A stretch of DNA of 64,000 nt from Planctomycetaceae bacterium (GTDB lineage: Bacteria > Planctomycetota > Planctomycetia > Planctomycetales > Planctomycetaceae). Made by a program: the position numbers and the translations under genes. Under the pieces are notes generated by a model that worked only from the letters and a program-made list of their open reading frames with translations, did no database searches and was not told the DNA's origin. Numbering within the stretch: position 1 is the stretch's first letter; every line of letters starts with the position of its first letter. Location: positions 26,317 to 90,316 of the forward strand of contig JAEUII010000324.1 of the NCBI GenBank assembly GCA_016795145.1. Reading direction: 5' to 3'. Below, in pieces: positions 1 through 9,371 of the stretch.

Positions 1-290
1 CTGAATCCCCGCGCTCCGCCTCGGGGTCCACCCAGCTCCGAGTGCCTGATTGAAACCTTTGCAGAAAATGATCTGCTCGAACGATTGAGATACAGCATTG
101 CTCCGAGAGGACCTTCTCTGGCTGACAGCGCATCACTGTCACCCGGGTCAGTTTTCTTCTCGGGGCCGAGAGTCAGCCCTGTTTTTCTGGCCGTCTGATT
201 TGAAGCATCAAGTTCTTTTTGAGTTTTCGAATTCTGAACTGCCAGACAAGCAATGGCTCCACTCGGCTCCTTTTTCTTTGGAGCCGACAA

Positions 291-788
291 ATGTCTCAAA
301 TGTCCGACGACGCAAGGATGCGGAGTCTTATCAGGTACCACTATCAGCGGAACAGACATCTGACCGTTGTTCACGATACAGATGATTTGTTTCAGGACGC
401 ATGGATTGATCTGAACCAGTCGCAGAGTGAACCTGCTCAGCCCGAGTTGGTTCCAGTGTCTCACGAAATTCTGCTCCGTCAGGCTGTTGGAAGAGCCGCG
501 GAACGGGCCTTCGGACGACTGCGAAAAAGAAGCCAGCGAGGGTCCGCTGCCGAAGTGCAGCTGGAATTCGAGCCGGCGGACTGTGTTCCGGATTATGCTC
601 TTGTGATGGATCTTCAGCAGCAGATTGAATCGCTTCCTTCCGATGAAAGGCTGGTGATTGAAATGCTGCGGTCAGGATATGACGGAACCGAAATCGCAGC
701 CCACCTGAAGGTTTCTCCTCAGGCGGTTACGCGAAGAAAACAAAGAGCACTGGAACGCCTGCGACAAACTCTGGGCGAAATGATATGA
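291..788 (+). CDS. ECF-type RNA polymerase sigma factor
   Basis: This is a 165-residue sigma-70 family protein of ECF type, expected to direct RNA polymerase to a small regulon. Region 2 is recognisable around DDLFQDAWIDL. Region 4 fills the C-terminus, with LPSDERLVIEML followed by the helix-turn-helix GTEIAAHLKVSPQAVTRRK. I chose ATG 291 rather than the longer frame from 219 because GGAG lies at 280-283, seven bases before it, and the upstream residues do not look like sigma-factor sequence. The next gene overlaps it through ATGA at 785-788, so the two are translationally coupled. The target promoters are not visible; control of the downstream PSD1 gene is inference. Confidence 0.85.
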   Translation: MSQMSDDARMRSLIRYHYQRNRHLTVVHDTDDLFQDAWIDLNQSQSEPAQPELVPVSHEILLRQAVGRAAERAFGRLRKRSQRGSAAEVQLEFEPADCVPDYALVMDLQQQIESLPSDERLVIEMLRSGYDGTEIAAHLKVSPQAVTRRKQRALERLRQTLGEMI

Positions 789-1018
789 GCACACCCCCAG
801 ACATTCAGACGAATCTGACAGCACCTGTCTCCTGTGAGCAGGTGCTCGATGTGCTCGTTTTGCGCTGGCCGGAAGAGCCGGTAGACACGATGTCACCGGC
901 TCTTCTGGACCATCTTTGCCATTGCCGCGAATGCCTTCGCAAATGGATCGCCCTGGAAGCCGCGACTGAGCTTTCCAGACTGCCAACGGCTCCACCGATC
1001 GCGTCGACTTCCAGATAG
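785..1018 (+). CDS. Small Cys/His-cluster protein, candidate anti-sigma factor
   Basis: This 77-residue protein overlaps the sigma factor stop by the ATGA arrangement. Its centre carries an HLCHCRECLRKW motif, a His/Cys cluster resembling the zinc-binding segment of ZAS-type anti-sigma factors. There is no membrane segment. By position it is the natural partner of the ECF sigma factor, either as an anti-sigma factor or as a small regulatory subunit. The fold is not proven by sequence alone and the metal is inferred from the Cys/His spacing. Confidence 0.6.
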   Translation: MSTPPDIQTNLTAPVSCEQVLDVLVLRWPEEPVDTMSPALLDHLCHCRECLRKWIALEAATELSRLPTAPPIASTSR

Positions 1019-1057
1019 CGCTTCTCTCTCTGACGTCTGGCGTTTACGTTAGCCGGA

Positions 1058-1072
1058 CCAGGAGCCTCCTGG
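1058..1072. repeat. Perfect short palindrome in the leader of the PSD1 gene
   Basis: CCAGGAG at 1058-1064 and CTCCTGG at 1066-1072 form a 7-bp inverted repeat around one central base, between the small Cys/His gene and the large PSD1 gene. It could be a regulator site or a weak hairpin; there is no T-tract to make it a terminator. Confidence 0.35.
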
Positions 1073-1245
1073 GCTTGCATGCAGCAAGCGATCTTCCATC
1101 CCGCCTATTGGCTCCTGCCACCGGTGCAATTGTCGTGTTGTGGGCGACTACCTGGAGTCTGTGCGGCTTTGTCGCTACGATCATTTTCCCTGCGTGCTTG
1201 ATTCTCTCCTGCGTTCTTCCCGCCATCCTCTGTGCGGAGCCGATC

Positions 1246-4200
1246 ATGAGGCTCTTGGTTTGCATCTTTCTCCTGGTTTGCGCATCACCGTTGCGGGCTG
1301 AAGACCGGACTGAGGTCCTTGTCTTGCTTCATGAGGCTGGGCGTGTTGAGAGGTATGACTGTTCGACGGGCAGCCATCTTGGAACACTGATCAGCGGGCT
1401 TCCCCCTGCAAACCAAATCCTTGTCGATCCTCAAAATCGTCTTTTGATCTCCACCGGAAAGCCAGGTGAGAAAGGGCGAGTCCTTCGTTATGACTCAACG
1501 AACGGTGGTTCGATCAAAACGCTGATTGACGTTCCCGAAGGCTATGGTGGCCAGCTGGCTCGCGCAACTGGAATGACATTTCGAAACGGAGCACTCCTTG
1601 TTGGCAGTCAGGGAGACGGCCGAGTCAAACAGTATTCTTATCCGGATGGGCAATGGGAACAGGATGTGGCCTTCACCACTCCAGGCTCGCTGACTCAGAT
1701 TGCGATTCATGAAGACCGTTTGTACCTCACGGACTACTCCGGTCAGGCACTGCGGCGCGCTCCGTTTGTGGCAGGCGCGTCGGTTGCTCCCATCTGGGTG
1801 ACTCAGCCCGGTCAGTCTCCGTGGGGTCTGGCGTTTGATGATGCCGGAGCTGCCTATTGGAGCACATCAGGCAACAGGATCTTCCGGTCCACGGCTGACG
1901 GTACTGTGGAATGGGCAGGGCTGTCTGGAGAACTGTCCACACCGATCGGCCTTTGTTCTGGTTCGGAGAACACTGTGTATTGTGCAAGCCTTACGGGCAA
2001 AGTCACTGTCTGGAGTCTGTCCGACCCACAGAAGGGCAAGCTCCTTCGGACGATCGGTGGTGATGAAATGACTGGACCGATCTCTGTCATCATTGCTCCA
2101 AATTTCTCACAGGCTGAGTTCGCGTATCGTCCGATTGATCTGACTGAAGTCACTCCGGAGAAGGTTGATTTCTTCGAAGCAAAGGTTCGCCCGCTTTTGT
2201 TGACTCACTGCGTGGATTGCCATGGACCGGAGCAGCAGGAAGGTGGCCTTCGCCTTGATTCACGCGCGGCATGGCAGAGGGGCGGAAAGACCGGTGCAGT
2301 GATTGTTCCCGGTAGGCCCGATGAGAGTCTGCTGATTCGAGCGGTGCAGTACCTCGACAAAGATCTGCACATGCCTCCGGATCATCCCATGCATGCAGCC
2401 GACATCGCGGCGCTTGAGCAGTGGATTGCGACAGGAGCCATTGACCCTCGCGAGCCAACTACCCCTCTTCCACCGGAAACAGCTCGAACACTTGTCGATC
2501 CGTGGGAGGAAGATTTTCAGGCCCGCCTCGACTGGTGGAGTCTTAAGCCCCTGGCTCGCGCTGAGCCTCCATTGGCAGCTGATGCGGAGTGGAACAAGAA
2601 CCCCGTGGATCGCTTCCTTTGGCGGTCACTTCACAACGCCGGACTGGAACCGTCTGCACCGGCCGATGCCGAAACACTTCTGCGTCGGATGAGCTTCGTG
2701 TTGACGGGCCTTCCACCATCCGTCGAACTGCACGATGAGATGATTGCCAGATGGAAGCAGGATCCTGATGCCGCGACCGAGTGGCTTGCGGACACGTTGC
2801 TGGCATCGCCTCATTTCGGAGAGCACTTCGCTCGACACTGGATGGACGCGGTTCGTTACACAGACACTTACGGCTACGAATGGGACAATCCCGCGAAAGG
2901 ATCATGGGAATATCGCGACTACCTGATTCGCGCGTTCAACAATGATATTGGCTACGACACTCTTGTTCGCGAACAGCTCGCTGGCGATCTGCTTCCGACA
3001 CAGCGTATCAATGATGTCGAACAGCTGAACGAGAGTCGTATTGGCCCCATGTTCTATCATTTGGGTGAGCATCGACACGGCAGCAGCCTTGCGTTCAATG
3101 GCATTCATCAGGAAATGGTGAACAACAAGATCGACGCGTTCTCTCGAGTCTTCCTGGCGACAAGCGTGGCGTGTGCCCGATGTCATAATCACAAGCTCGA
3201 AGCAATTTCTCAGAAGGACTATTACTCGCTGGGAGCAGTCTTCATGACACCTCGCTGGAGCAGCCGTCCGATCGATTCGGAAGCACGGTATTCAGGAGGT
3301 CTGAGGCAGCTGTCAGACGGACGAGTGAAGATTCGTGAGCATCTTGCAGCAAGATGGAAGTCGATTCAGATTTCGCCGTCGCAGTGGTTGCCACTTGTGG
3401 ACTCATTGCCGCAGCCGCCAGCGATTGAAGATCCTCGCTGGCCACTTTGGATGGTCGCACAGAAGCAGGCAGTAGCCCCGGATCGCTGGAAGCAAATGCT
3501 CGCACAGGTTCGGGCGGAAGTCGCTTCCCGCGTTGAGGCGAATCGATCCTTTACGACGCTCACCGACTTTTCATCAGATCGTCTGCCGACGGGCTGGGTG
3601 ATGGAAGGTATCGGATTCGAATCGGGACGTGTGACTGATGGCACACCGTTGATCAGTCTTGACGGAGAGAAGGCCGTTGCCAAATTCCTGACACAGGGAC
3701 TTCATTCCGGTGCCCTCTCTTCGAAGTTACCCGGCGTGCTTCGAATGCCTCCGCAGCAGGATGTGCCAGGAAAGTTTGTCAGCGTGTTGCTGGCGGGCGA
3801 CGAGTACAGCGGCACGCTCGTGCTGGACGAGAACACGTTCCAAAACGAGACGGTAGCCTTTCTGAAACAGCCGGAGCCTGCGTGGAGATCGTACGCCGAC
3901 GCTAGTCTGATCAACGGCGTCACGCGAGTCACAATCGACTTTGCAACATCGCTGCTGAATCCCAACTTCCCACCACGCACGGGGCTCGCAGCCGGATTGC
4001 CAAACAATGATCTCGGCTATGACAAACGAAGCTGGTTGAGCATCCTTCGGATCGTGTCTCACGATGGCGGCGGAAGTCCAAAGAGTGAACTGCCACACTT
4101 GAAGTCGCTGCTGGCGATGGAGCCCGAAGTTCCCTCGACCGACGATGAAATCTACCATCGTCTCAGCCAGTGGCTGACGGACACCGTCGTTCGCTGGTGT

Positions 4201-5358
4201 CGCAACGAATGCCAGCCAGGAGATCCGGAGATTCTGAACTGGTTGATGGCGAACGGCTTGCTGAACTGCCAGCTTGCGGACGACCCGGAACTGAAGGCAC
4301 TCGTCGACGACTATCGCGAAGTCGAAGCAGCCCTACCGTTTCCTCGTGCCGTAAACAGCATGGATGAACGCGAGATGGCTCGGGCCAGCCTGTACTTCAA
4401 CATTCGAGGCAATGTGGATGCGACAGGAGACTTGATGACGCCGGCATTCCTTCGCATGTTTGAAGGCCACAACCAGGTCGCAGCCAGTTCTGGAAGCGGT
4501 CGGCTCGAACTTGCGGAGTCATTGCTTTCGCCTGACCATCCGCTCACCTCGCGTGTGTATGCAAATCGACTTTTGCAGTGGGTCTTTGGAGCTGGCATCG
4601 TGCAGACTCCGGACGACTTCGGTCATTTGGGAGATCGCCCGTCTCATCCCGAACTGCTGGACTGGCTGTCGCGGGATCTCATGCAAAAAGGCTGGTCGAC
4701 CAAATCGGTCGTTCGCCAGTTGGTGACGAGCCGAGCTTTTCGCCAGGGAGGGACTCCGCAGCAGATTGCACTCCAGCGGGACCCTGCAAACCGACTGCTT
4801 CATCATTTTGCAACACGTCGTTTGGAAGCGGAATCGATCCGCGATGCTCTGTTGAGTGTCTCTGGTCGCCTGGATGATCAGCTCTACGGACGCCCCATCA
4901 ATCCGCCTCGCCTGGTTGAGGATGGTTCGAAGCGACTCTACTCCGGACCTGTCGATGGGAATGGACGGCGATCGCTCTACCTGACAATGTCCATCATGGA
5001 TCCGCCGAAGTTTCTGACAACGTTTGACCTTCCTGACCTGAAGCTTCCCAGCGGTCGACGTAATGTGACGAACGTCCCTGCCCAGGCTCTGCTGATGATG
5101 AATGATCCGTTTGTGCATCAGATGGCTGATGTCTGGTCGGCTCGGCTTGTGCTGGAGCCAGACACTGATGTCGCATCACGAGTTGCTCGAATGTTTCTTC
5201 GTGCGTTTGGGAGAAACGCGACGAACGAAGAGCTGCAGCAATGGACCGATTTTGCGGGTCAGTTGCAGACCGGGAACCCCATCCTGATCGACGCACAGGT
5301 CTGGAAGGGAGTTGCTCATACGATGTTCAACTCACCGGAATTCATCTACATCCGCTGA
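1246..5358 (+). CDS. Large PSD1 protein: beta-propeller, PSCyt1, DUF1549, DUF1553
   Basis: This secreted protein of about 1370 residues is of the planctomycete PSD1 type. ATG 1246 is preferred over 1075 because GGAG lies at 1236-1239 and the protein then starts with a clean signal peptide (MRLLVCIFLLVCASPLRA). Residues about 25-290 look like a propeller with NHL/SMP-30-like strands. A c-type heme motif CVDCH follows at 322-326 (PSCyt1), then DUF1549 with a second CxxCH, CARCH, at 643-647. DUF1553 occupies roughly the last 300 residues (HPELLDWLSRDL, NRLLQWVFG, PAQALLMMNDPFV). The substrate is unknown; PSD1 proteins are often found near sulfatases and polysaccharide genes, and electron transfer or polymer binding is inferred. 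The upstream ECF pair suggests regulated expression. Confidence 0.88.
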   Translation: MRLLVCIFLLVCASPLRAEDRTEVLVLLHEAGRVERYDCSTGSHLGTLISGLPPANQILVDPQNRLLISTGKPGEKGRVLRYDSTNGGSIKTLIDVPEGYGGQLARATGMTFRNGALLVGSQGDGRVKQYSYPDGQWEQDVAFTTPGSLTQIAIHEDRLYLTDYSGQALRRAPFVAGASVAPIWVTQPGQSPWGLAFDDAGAAYWSTSGNRIFRSTADGTVEWAGLSGELSTPIGLCSGSENTVYCASLTGKVTVWSLSDPQKGKLLRTIGGDEMTGPISVIIAPNFSQAEFAYRPIDLTEVTPEKVDFFEAKVRPLLLTHCVDCHGPEQQEGGLRLDSRAAWQRGGKTGAVIVPGRPDESLLIRAVQYLDKDLHMPPDHPMHAADIAALEQWIATGAIDPREPTTPLPPETARTLVDPWEEDFQARLDWWSLKPLARAEPPLAADAEWNKNPVDRFLWRSLHNAGLEPSAPADAETLLRRMSFVLTGLPPSVELHDEMIARWKQDPDAATEWLADTLLASPHFGEHFARHWMDAVRYTDTYGYEWDNPAKGSWEYRDYLIRAFNNDIGYDTLVREQLAGDLLPTQRINDVEQLNESRIGPMFYHLGEHRHGSSLAFNGIHQEMVNNKIDAFSRVFLATSVACARCHNHKLEAISQKDYYSLGAVFMTPRWSSRPIDSEARYSGGLRQLSDGRVKIREHLAARWKSIQISPSQWLPLVDSLPQPPAIEDPRWPLWMVAQKQAVAPDRWKQMLAQVRAEVASRVEANRSFTTLTDFSSDRLPTGWVMEGIGFESGRVTDGTPLISLDGEKAVAKFLTQGLHSGALSSKLPGVLRMPPQQDVPGKFVSVLLAGDEYSGTLVLDENTFQNETVAFLKQPEPAWRSYADASLINGVTRVTIDFATSLLNPNFPPRTGLAAGLPNNDLGYDKRSWLSILRIVSHDGGGSPKSELPHLKSLLAMEPEVPSTDDEIYHRLSQWLTDTVVRWCRNECQPGDPEILNWLMANGLLNCQLADDPELKALVDDYREVEAALPFPRAVNSMDEREMARASLYFNIRGNVDATGDLMTPAFLRMFEGHNQVAASSGSGRLELAESLLSPDHPLTSRVYANRLLQWVFGAGIVQTPDDFGHLGDRPSHPELLDWLSRDLMQKGWSTKSVVRQLVTSRAFRQGGTPQQIALQRDPANRLLHHFATRRLEAESIRDALLSVSGRLDDQLYGRPINPPRLVEDGSKRLYSGPVDGNGRRSLYLTMSIMDPPKFLTTFDLPDLKLPSGRRNVTNVPAQALLMMNDPFVHQMADVWSARLVLEPDTDVASRVARMFLRAFGRNATNEELQQWTDFAGQLQTGNPILIDAQVWKGVAHTMFNSPEFIYIR

Positions 5359-5528
5359 GCAAGCCGGATCCGCTGAGCCGTCCGGTTCGTCGCGATAGAG
5401 GGAACCAACCCGGCTGTCAGATTTGAAAGCGTAGGGGAGACTCCGGGGAGAACTGTCGCAACCGGACCATGAAGCCGTTAGCATACGCCGCTTCGTGGAA
5501 TTATGAGCTGAAAGGCAGTCCGACAGTC

Positions 5529-6428
5529 ATGTCCTCCATTGATGACATTCTGGAACTTTGTGAAGCCCGAATTGGTTACCAGTTTCGGGACCGTACCCTG
5601 CTGCGCCGATGCCTGACGCACAGTTCGGCCGCTGAGACTCGACTGGATTCCAACGAACGCCTGGAGTTCCTTGGCGATGCTGTTCTGGGCATCATCATCT
5701 GCGAGTATCTGTATCAGCTGTTTCCTGAACAGCGAGAAGGCCAGCTGACTCAGATGAAGTCCTGGCTGGTGAGCCGCCAAACGTGTGCTCGGGCTGCCAA
5801 ACTTCTCGATCTGCAACCACTGATCCTGGTCGGGCGGGGATTGCAGGTCATACCGGAATCGATTCTCTCGGCCGCCGTCGAATCGCTCATTGCCGGAGTT
5901 TACTTTGACGGCGGGCTCGATGCGGCCCGCAGCTTTATTCTTCATGCGTTCCGTGAGGAGCTGAGTCTTTGCCGCCCTGTTGACTCGGAGAATTACAAGA
6001 GCCAGCTGCAGGAGTATACTCAGCGAGAGCTCGGCAAGACACCCGAATACCTTGTTGTGGGCGAATCCGGACCGGATCACGCCCGGGAGTTTCTGATTTC
6101 CGCAAAGGTCGGGGAAGTGATGTACGAGTCCGGCCGAGGACGAAGCAAAAAAGAGGCGGAACAACAGGCAGCTCGAAACGCTGTGCTGTCCCTGCTGCAG
6201 GATGACGAAACGGTATCTTCCAGTGCAACGCCGGATGATGAGGCGACAGAGGCTCCTTCGAATGGTGTGATGGAGCTGGAGAGTGCTGAAGAGATTCAGT
6301 TGCTGGTCGTCTCAGAAACTGTCATTGCCTCAAATTGTGCAGATGCTGAATTTGGTTGTGGCTGCAACATGGAGTCGGCAGACGATCCGAATGGTTCGGA
6401 TCCGTGCCGCAGTAAAGAGCAATTGTGA
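5529..6428 (+). CDS. rnc: Ribonuclease III
   Basis: This is the double-strand-specific endoribonuclease that processes rRNA precursors and structured mRNAs in the cytoplasm. With ATG 5529 the protein has 299 residues. The signature NERLEFLGDAVL gives the metal-binding acidic residues E43 and D50, and a further catalytic Glu sits at about 118 in AAVESLIAGVYFDGG. A double-stranded RNA-binding domain spans about 155-222 (SQLQEYTQRELGKTPEY, then SKKEAEQQAARNAV). A frame upstream to 5469 would add 20 residues not expected in the family. The tail after the RNA-binding domain is unusually long (about 75 residues), acidic, and ends with four closely placed Cys. The next gene follows almost at once. 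Confidence 0.95.
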   Translation: MSSIDDILELCEARIGYQFRDRTLLRRCLTHSSAAETRLDSNERLEFLGDAVLGIIICEYLYQLFPEQREGQLTQMKSWLVSRQTCARAAKLLDLQPLILVGRGLQVIPESILSAAVESLIAGVYFDGGLDAARSFILHAFREELSLCRPVDSENYKSQLQEYTQRELGKTPEYLVVGESGPDHAREFLISAKVGEVMYESGRGRSKKEAEQQAARNAVLSLLQDDETVSSSATPDDEATEAPSNGVMELESAEEIQLLVVSETVIASNCADAEFGCGCNMESADDPNGSDPCRSKEQL

Positions 6429-6442
6429 ATTGGATGGACTGC

Positions 6443-7423
6443 ATGAAGGTCGTTGAAGCGGAACTCCTGTTTCGTCCTGATACTGAAGCCCTGCGTTTCC
6501 TCCCGGAAGGCCCCTATTCGCTGGGCAACGGTCGAGTCAGCTGGGTGGGGATTCAGCATGGCGCTGATTCAACGGTCGGGTCGGTGAATATTCTTGACCT
6601 GAAGTCTCGAACCAATTCCTCGTACGTGTTGCCGGGGCGGCCTGGTTTTGCTTTTCCAACCGCTGAAGCAGGCGTTTTTGTTTGCGGCGTTGAACGCTCT
6701 GTCGGGATGTTCGATATCGCGACCGGAAAGTGGTGCACGTTCATTCATAATGTCGACAACGCGGTTGGCAACACCATTATCAATGATGCTGTTGTGTGGG
6801 AAGACAACCTGATCTTCGGATGCAAAGAGCTGGAATTCAAAACGAAGAAAGCAGGCCTGTATCTCTGGCGTTGCAAAGACGGGGCGACAATCCCGCTGCG
6901 CACGGATCAGATTTGTTCGAATGGCAAAGCCGTCATTCGCAATGCCGATTCGTCACTGACGCTGTTCGACATCGATTCGTGCACGAAGCAGATTGTCAGG
7001 CAGAAGCTGGACATCGCTTCCGGCAAGGTCAGCGACGAAACAGTGGTCGTTGATCTGACTGCAGAGAATGTCTTTCCGGATGGAATGATCCTGACGCCGG
7101 ATCACAAGAGCCTGATCGTTGCCTTGTATGACCCCGGTGATCCGGCCTTTGGATCCGCTCGACAGTATCGGATTGCTGACGGTCACCTTGAAGCGGTCTG
7201 GCAGTGCCCGGGATCTCCGCGAGTCACCTGTCCACAGCTTGTGCAGTATGACGGCAAAGTGAAGCTGCTTCTGACAACAGCTGTTGAGCACATGCCGGCA
7301 GACCAGCAGGCTCGGCATCCGAATGCCGGCTGTCTGTTTCTTGGTGATACCGAATTCACTTCGATCGGAGATCAGCCGATCTTTCCGCTGAGCCGAGCCG
7401 ATGTCGAATCTCCGACCCGCTGA
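6443..7423 (+). CDS. SMP-30/gluconolactonase/LRE family protein
   Basis: This is a six-bladed propeller protein of about 326 residues in the SMP-30/gluconolactonase family, whose members hydrolyse lactones or related esters using a bound divalent metal. The family pattern is visible: LPEGPYSL near the N-terminus supplies the first metal-ligand Glu, NDAVVWEDNLIFG corresponds to the conserved Asn-Asp stretch, and VFPDGMILTPDHKSLIVALYD carries the conserved PDG. The start is uncertain: GTG 6425 overlaps the rnc stop, and ATG 6434 and 6443 are both in frame; 6443 fits the family N-terminus best. No signal peptide is seen. larB overlaps its last 23 bases, so rnc, this gene and larB probably share a transcript. 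The substrate is unknown. Confidence 0.75.
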   Translation: MKVVEAELLFRPDTEALRFLPEGPYSLGNGRVSWVGIQHGADSTVGSVNILDLKSRTNSSYVLPGRPGFAFPTAEAGVFVCGVERSVGMFDIATGKWCTFIHNVDNAVGNTIINDAVVWEDNLIFGCKELEFKTKKAGLYLWRCKDGATIPLRTDQICSNGKAVIRNADSSLTLFDIDSCTKQIVRQKLDIASGKVSDETVVVDLTAENVFPDGMILTPDHKSLIVALYDPGDPAFGSARQYRIADGHLEAVWQCPGSPRVTCPQLVQYDGKVKLLLTTAVEHMPADQQARHPNAGCLFLGDTEFTSIGDQPIFPLSRADVESPTR

Positions 7424-8198
7424 ACAGGATCTGCTGGGAACTCTGCAGAACCTTTATCAGAACCCGGCAGATCTCAATCGGGCCGTTTCCGCGCTGAAGA
7501 GCCTTGGACTGTGCGGGCCGGATTCGGTTCCAGCAAATCCGGAAGCGGATCTCGATCTCCTGCGTCCTCAGCGTTGTGGGTTTCCGGAGGTCATCTATGG
7601 CGAACGGAAATCGACGGAACTGATCCTGCAGTTAATCAGCGCCCAGCAGGCCGCGGGGCAATGCAGCCTGGTGACTCGCATCCGACCTGAATCGGCCGGC
7701 GCTGTGGCACAGCATTTCCCGGCAGCAATCGTCAACTCCATCGCGAATACCGTTCGAGTTCCCGTCGGCGAGCAGAAGGTGGTTGGCGGTCCTGTTTATG
7801 TTGTCACAGCGGGCAGTAGTGATCGAGCGGTTGCTGAGGAAGCGATCGAAACGCTTCGCTGGATGAATGTGGAGTGTGAATTGATTCAGGATGTCGGTGT
7901 GGCGGGACCACATCGATTGCTGCAGCATCTTGAACGGCTTCGGTTAGCCGCCGTTGTTGTGTGTGTCGCCGGGATGGAGGCAGCTCTGCCGTCGGTTCTG
8001 GGCGGCTATGTTCCTTGTCCTGTGATTGGTGTGCCGACGTCTGTGGGATATGGAGCGTCACTCGGCGGACTGACGGCAATGCTCTCGATGCTGACCTGTT
8101 GTGCTTCGAACGTCGTCTGCGTGAATATCGATGCAGGCTTCAAGGGCGGCTATGTGGCCGGGCTGATTGCAACTCGCACGGGCCTGCAGCAGAACTGA
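7401..8198 (+). CDS. larB: LarB, nickel-pincer cofactor biosynthesis carboxylase/hydrolase
   Basis: LarB carboxylates the pyridinium ring of nicotinic acid adenine dinucleotide and releases AMP, the first step to the nickel-pincer nucleotide cofactor of lactate racemase and related LarA enzymes. The 265-residue protein has the PurE-like (AIR carboxylase) C-terminal domain with the hallmark stretches VVVCVAGMEAALPSVLGG, IGVPTSVGYGASLGG and CASNVVCVNIDAGFKGGY; the N-terminal part has FPEVIYGERKS. It overlaps the preceding gene by 23 bases. No larA, larC or larE lies in the window, so its partners must be elsewhere or off the edge of what can be seen here. Confidence 0.92.
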   Translation: MSNLRPAEQDLLGTLQNLYQNPADLNRAVSALKSLGLCGPDSVPANPEADLDLLRPQRCGFPEVIYGERKSTELILQLISAQQAAGQCSLVTRIRPESAGAVAQHFPAAIVNSIANTVRVPVGEQKVVGGPVYVVTAGSSDRAVAEEAIETLRWMNVECELIQDVGVAGPHRLLQHLERLRLAAVVVCVAGMEAALPSVLGGYVPCPVIGVPTSVGYGASLGGLTAMLSMLTCCASNVVCVNIDAGFKGGYVAGLIATRTGLQQN

Positions 8199-8207
8199 AA
8201 ATCATCA

Positions 8208-9371
8208 TCAGTTCATGATGGCAGGAGTAACTTCTTTCCTGCGAGGCTTGACGATCATTTCGACATGACCGTCTTTCTGAATGTCCTCACGGACCTTCTC
8301 TCGAGCCTTCTGCTTCATGTCGGTCAGGATTTGTTCTTCGATTTCCTTCTGGACCTCAGCGAACGGAATCGTACGCGGATCGTTGCGATCTGTGACTTTG
8401 TAGATTTCAAGACGGTCTTTGAGTCTCTGCACATTTGAGACGCTGCCGACAGGAGTCTGGTTCAGAATCGCTGCCATTTCTTCCGTGAGTGAAGCCTGAC
8501 GTACCCAGCCCATGTCGCCCTTCATGTCCGCGTTTGAATCCGACATGGTTCTGGCAACCTCACCGAAATCAACTCCCTGATCGAGTTGAGCGACGACCTG
8601 CCCCATCGTCTGCTGAGCACCAGATTCACCACCGTGGTCACTGAAGCGAATGACGATCTTCGAAAATCGAACCTGCTTCTCCGGCGTGTAGTCTGACAGA
8701 TGATCTTCGTAGTAGCGGAGGAGATCTTCGCGATCGACTTTCTCCGGAGCTTTGGCAACACTTGTGATATATCCTTCAACCATTTGCATTCGCAGAAAGC
8801 TTTGTCGAAGCTGATCGACCGACGTTCCCTGCCCCATCAGGAAGTCATCCAGTTCGGCAATCGTTGTCTTGCCTTCCTTCTCGCGGATGCCATCAAGAAT
8901 CTCCTGAAAGCGTGGCTCAAGCGATTCTTCAATGGTCTTTCGGCGATCCGCCGGGATCTTCTTCTCGACCGCCTGAACAACCAGTTCATCGTCCGTGTAT
9001 TTCTCGATGCGTTTCGAGAGTTCCGAAAGAAGTACCTGTTGCTTCGCTTCGGCAGGAATTCGAGGATCTGCTTCGATAATCTGCCTGACACCGCCAAGTA
9101 CATCATCCAGGAAAACTGGCCGGCCGTTGACGAGGGCAACGACACTGGTCCCCGTCAGCTCACCAGTCGCAATTTCAAATCCTGCTGGACGATTGCCGTT
9201 GTTGGCAGGCTGTTGCAGCTGCGCGATCCGTCGTTCTTCCTCATCCGCTTCCTGGTTGACCAAAGAACGTCGAGGAGGTGCGGCAGTGAAGACTGGATTG
9301 TCTTCCTTGATTGAACGCCCATTGCATCCTGTCGAAGTCAGGACGGGCACAAGAATCGAAAGCCAAGTCAT
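8208..9371 (-). CDS. Parvulin-type peptidylprolyl isomerase lipoprotein, SurA/PrsA-like
   Basis: This is a cell-envelope foldase of about 387 residues. ATG 9371 (instead of 9503) gives a compact signal sequence, MTWLSILVPVLTSTGC, ending in a plausible lipobox Cys. The middle is SurA-N-like (LVNGRPVFLDDVLGGVRQ, then charged helices). A parvulin rotamase domain covers roughly the last third: EKQVRFSKIVIRF, GVDFGEVARTMSDSNADMKGDMGWV and LKDRLEIYKVTDR. Expected role: chaperone and prolyl isomerase for exported proteins. It converges on larB with only nine bases between the stops. No Shine-Dalgarno sequence is visible at either candidate start. Confidence 0.85.
   Translation of the reverse strand: MTWLSILVPVLTSTGCNGRSIKEDNPVFTAAPPRRSLVNQEADEEERRIAQLQQPANNGNRPAGFEIATGELTGTSVVALVNGRPVFLDDVLGGVRQIIEADPRIPAEAKQQVLLSELSKRIEKYTDDELVVQAVEKKIPADRRKTIEESLEPRFQEILDGIREKEGKTTIAELDDFLMGQGTSVDQLRQSFLRMQMVEGYITSVAKAPEKVDREDLLRYYEDHLSDYTPEKQVRFSKIVIRFSDHGGESGAQQTMGQVVAQLDQGVDFGEVARTMSDSNADMKGDMGWVRQASLTEEMAAILNQTPVGSVSNVQRLKDRLEIYKVTDRNDPRTIPFAEVQKEIEEQILTDMKQKAREKVREDIQKDGHVEMIVKPRRKEVTPAIMN

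Noticed and set aside
1..290. Possible gene start in the first 290 bases (frame 98-385)
   Set aside because: The frame overlaps the sigma factor in another frame and shows no protein-like pattern; the stretch holds only the sigma factor leader as far as I can see.
5478..6164. 228-residue minus-strand frame opposite rnc
   Set aside because: Antisense shadow of a clearly conserved gene.
8700..9314. 204-residue plus-strand frame opposite the foldase gene
   Set aside because: Antisense to the parvulin-type lipoprotein, no independent features.
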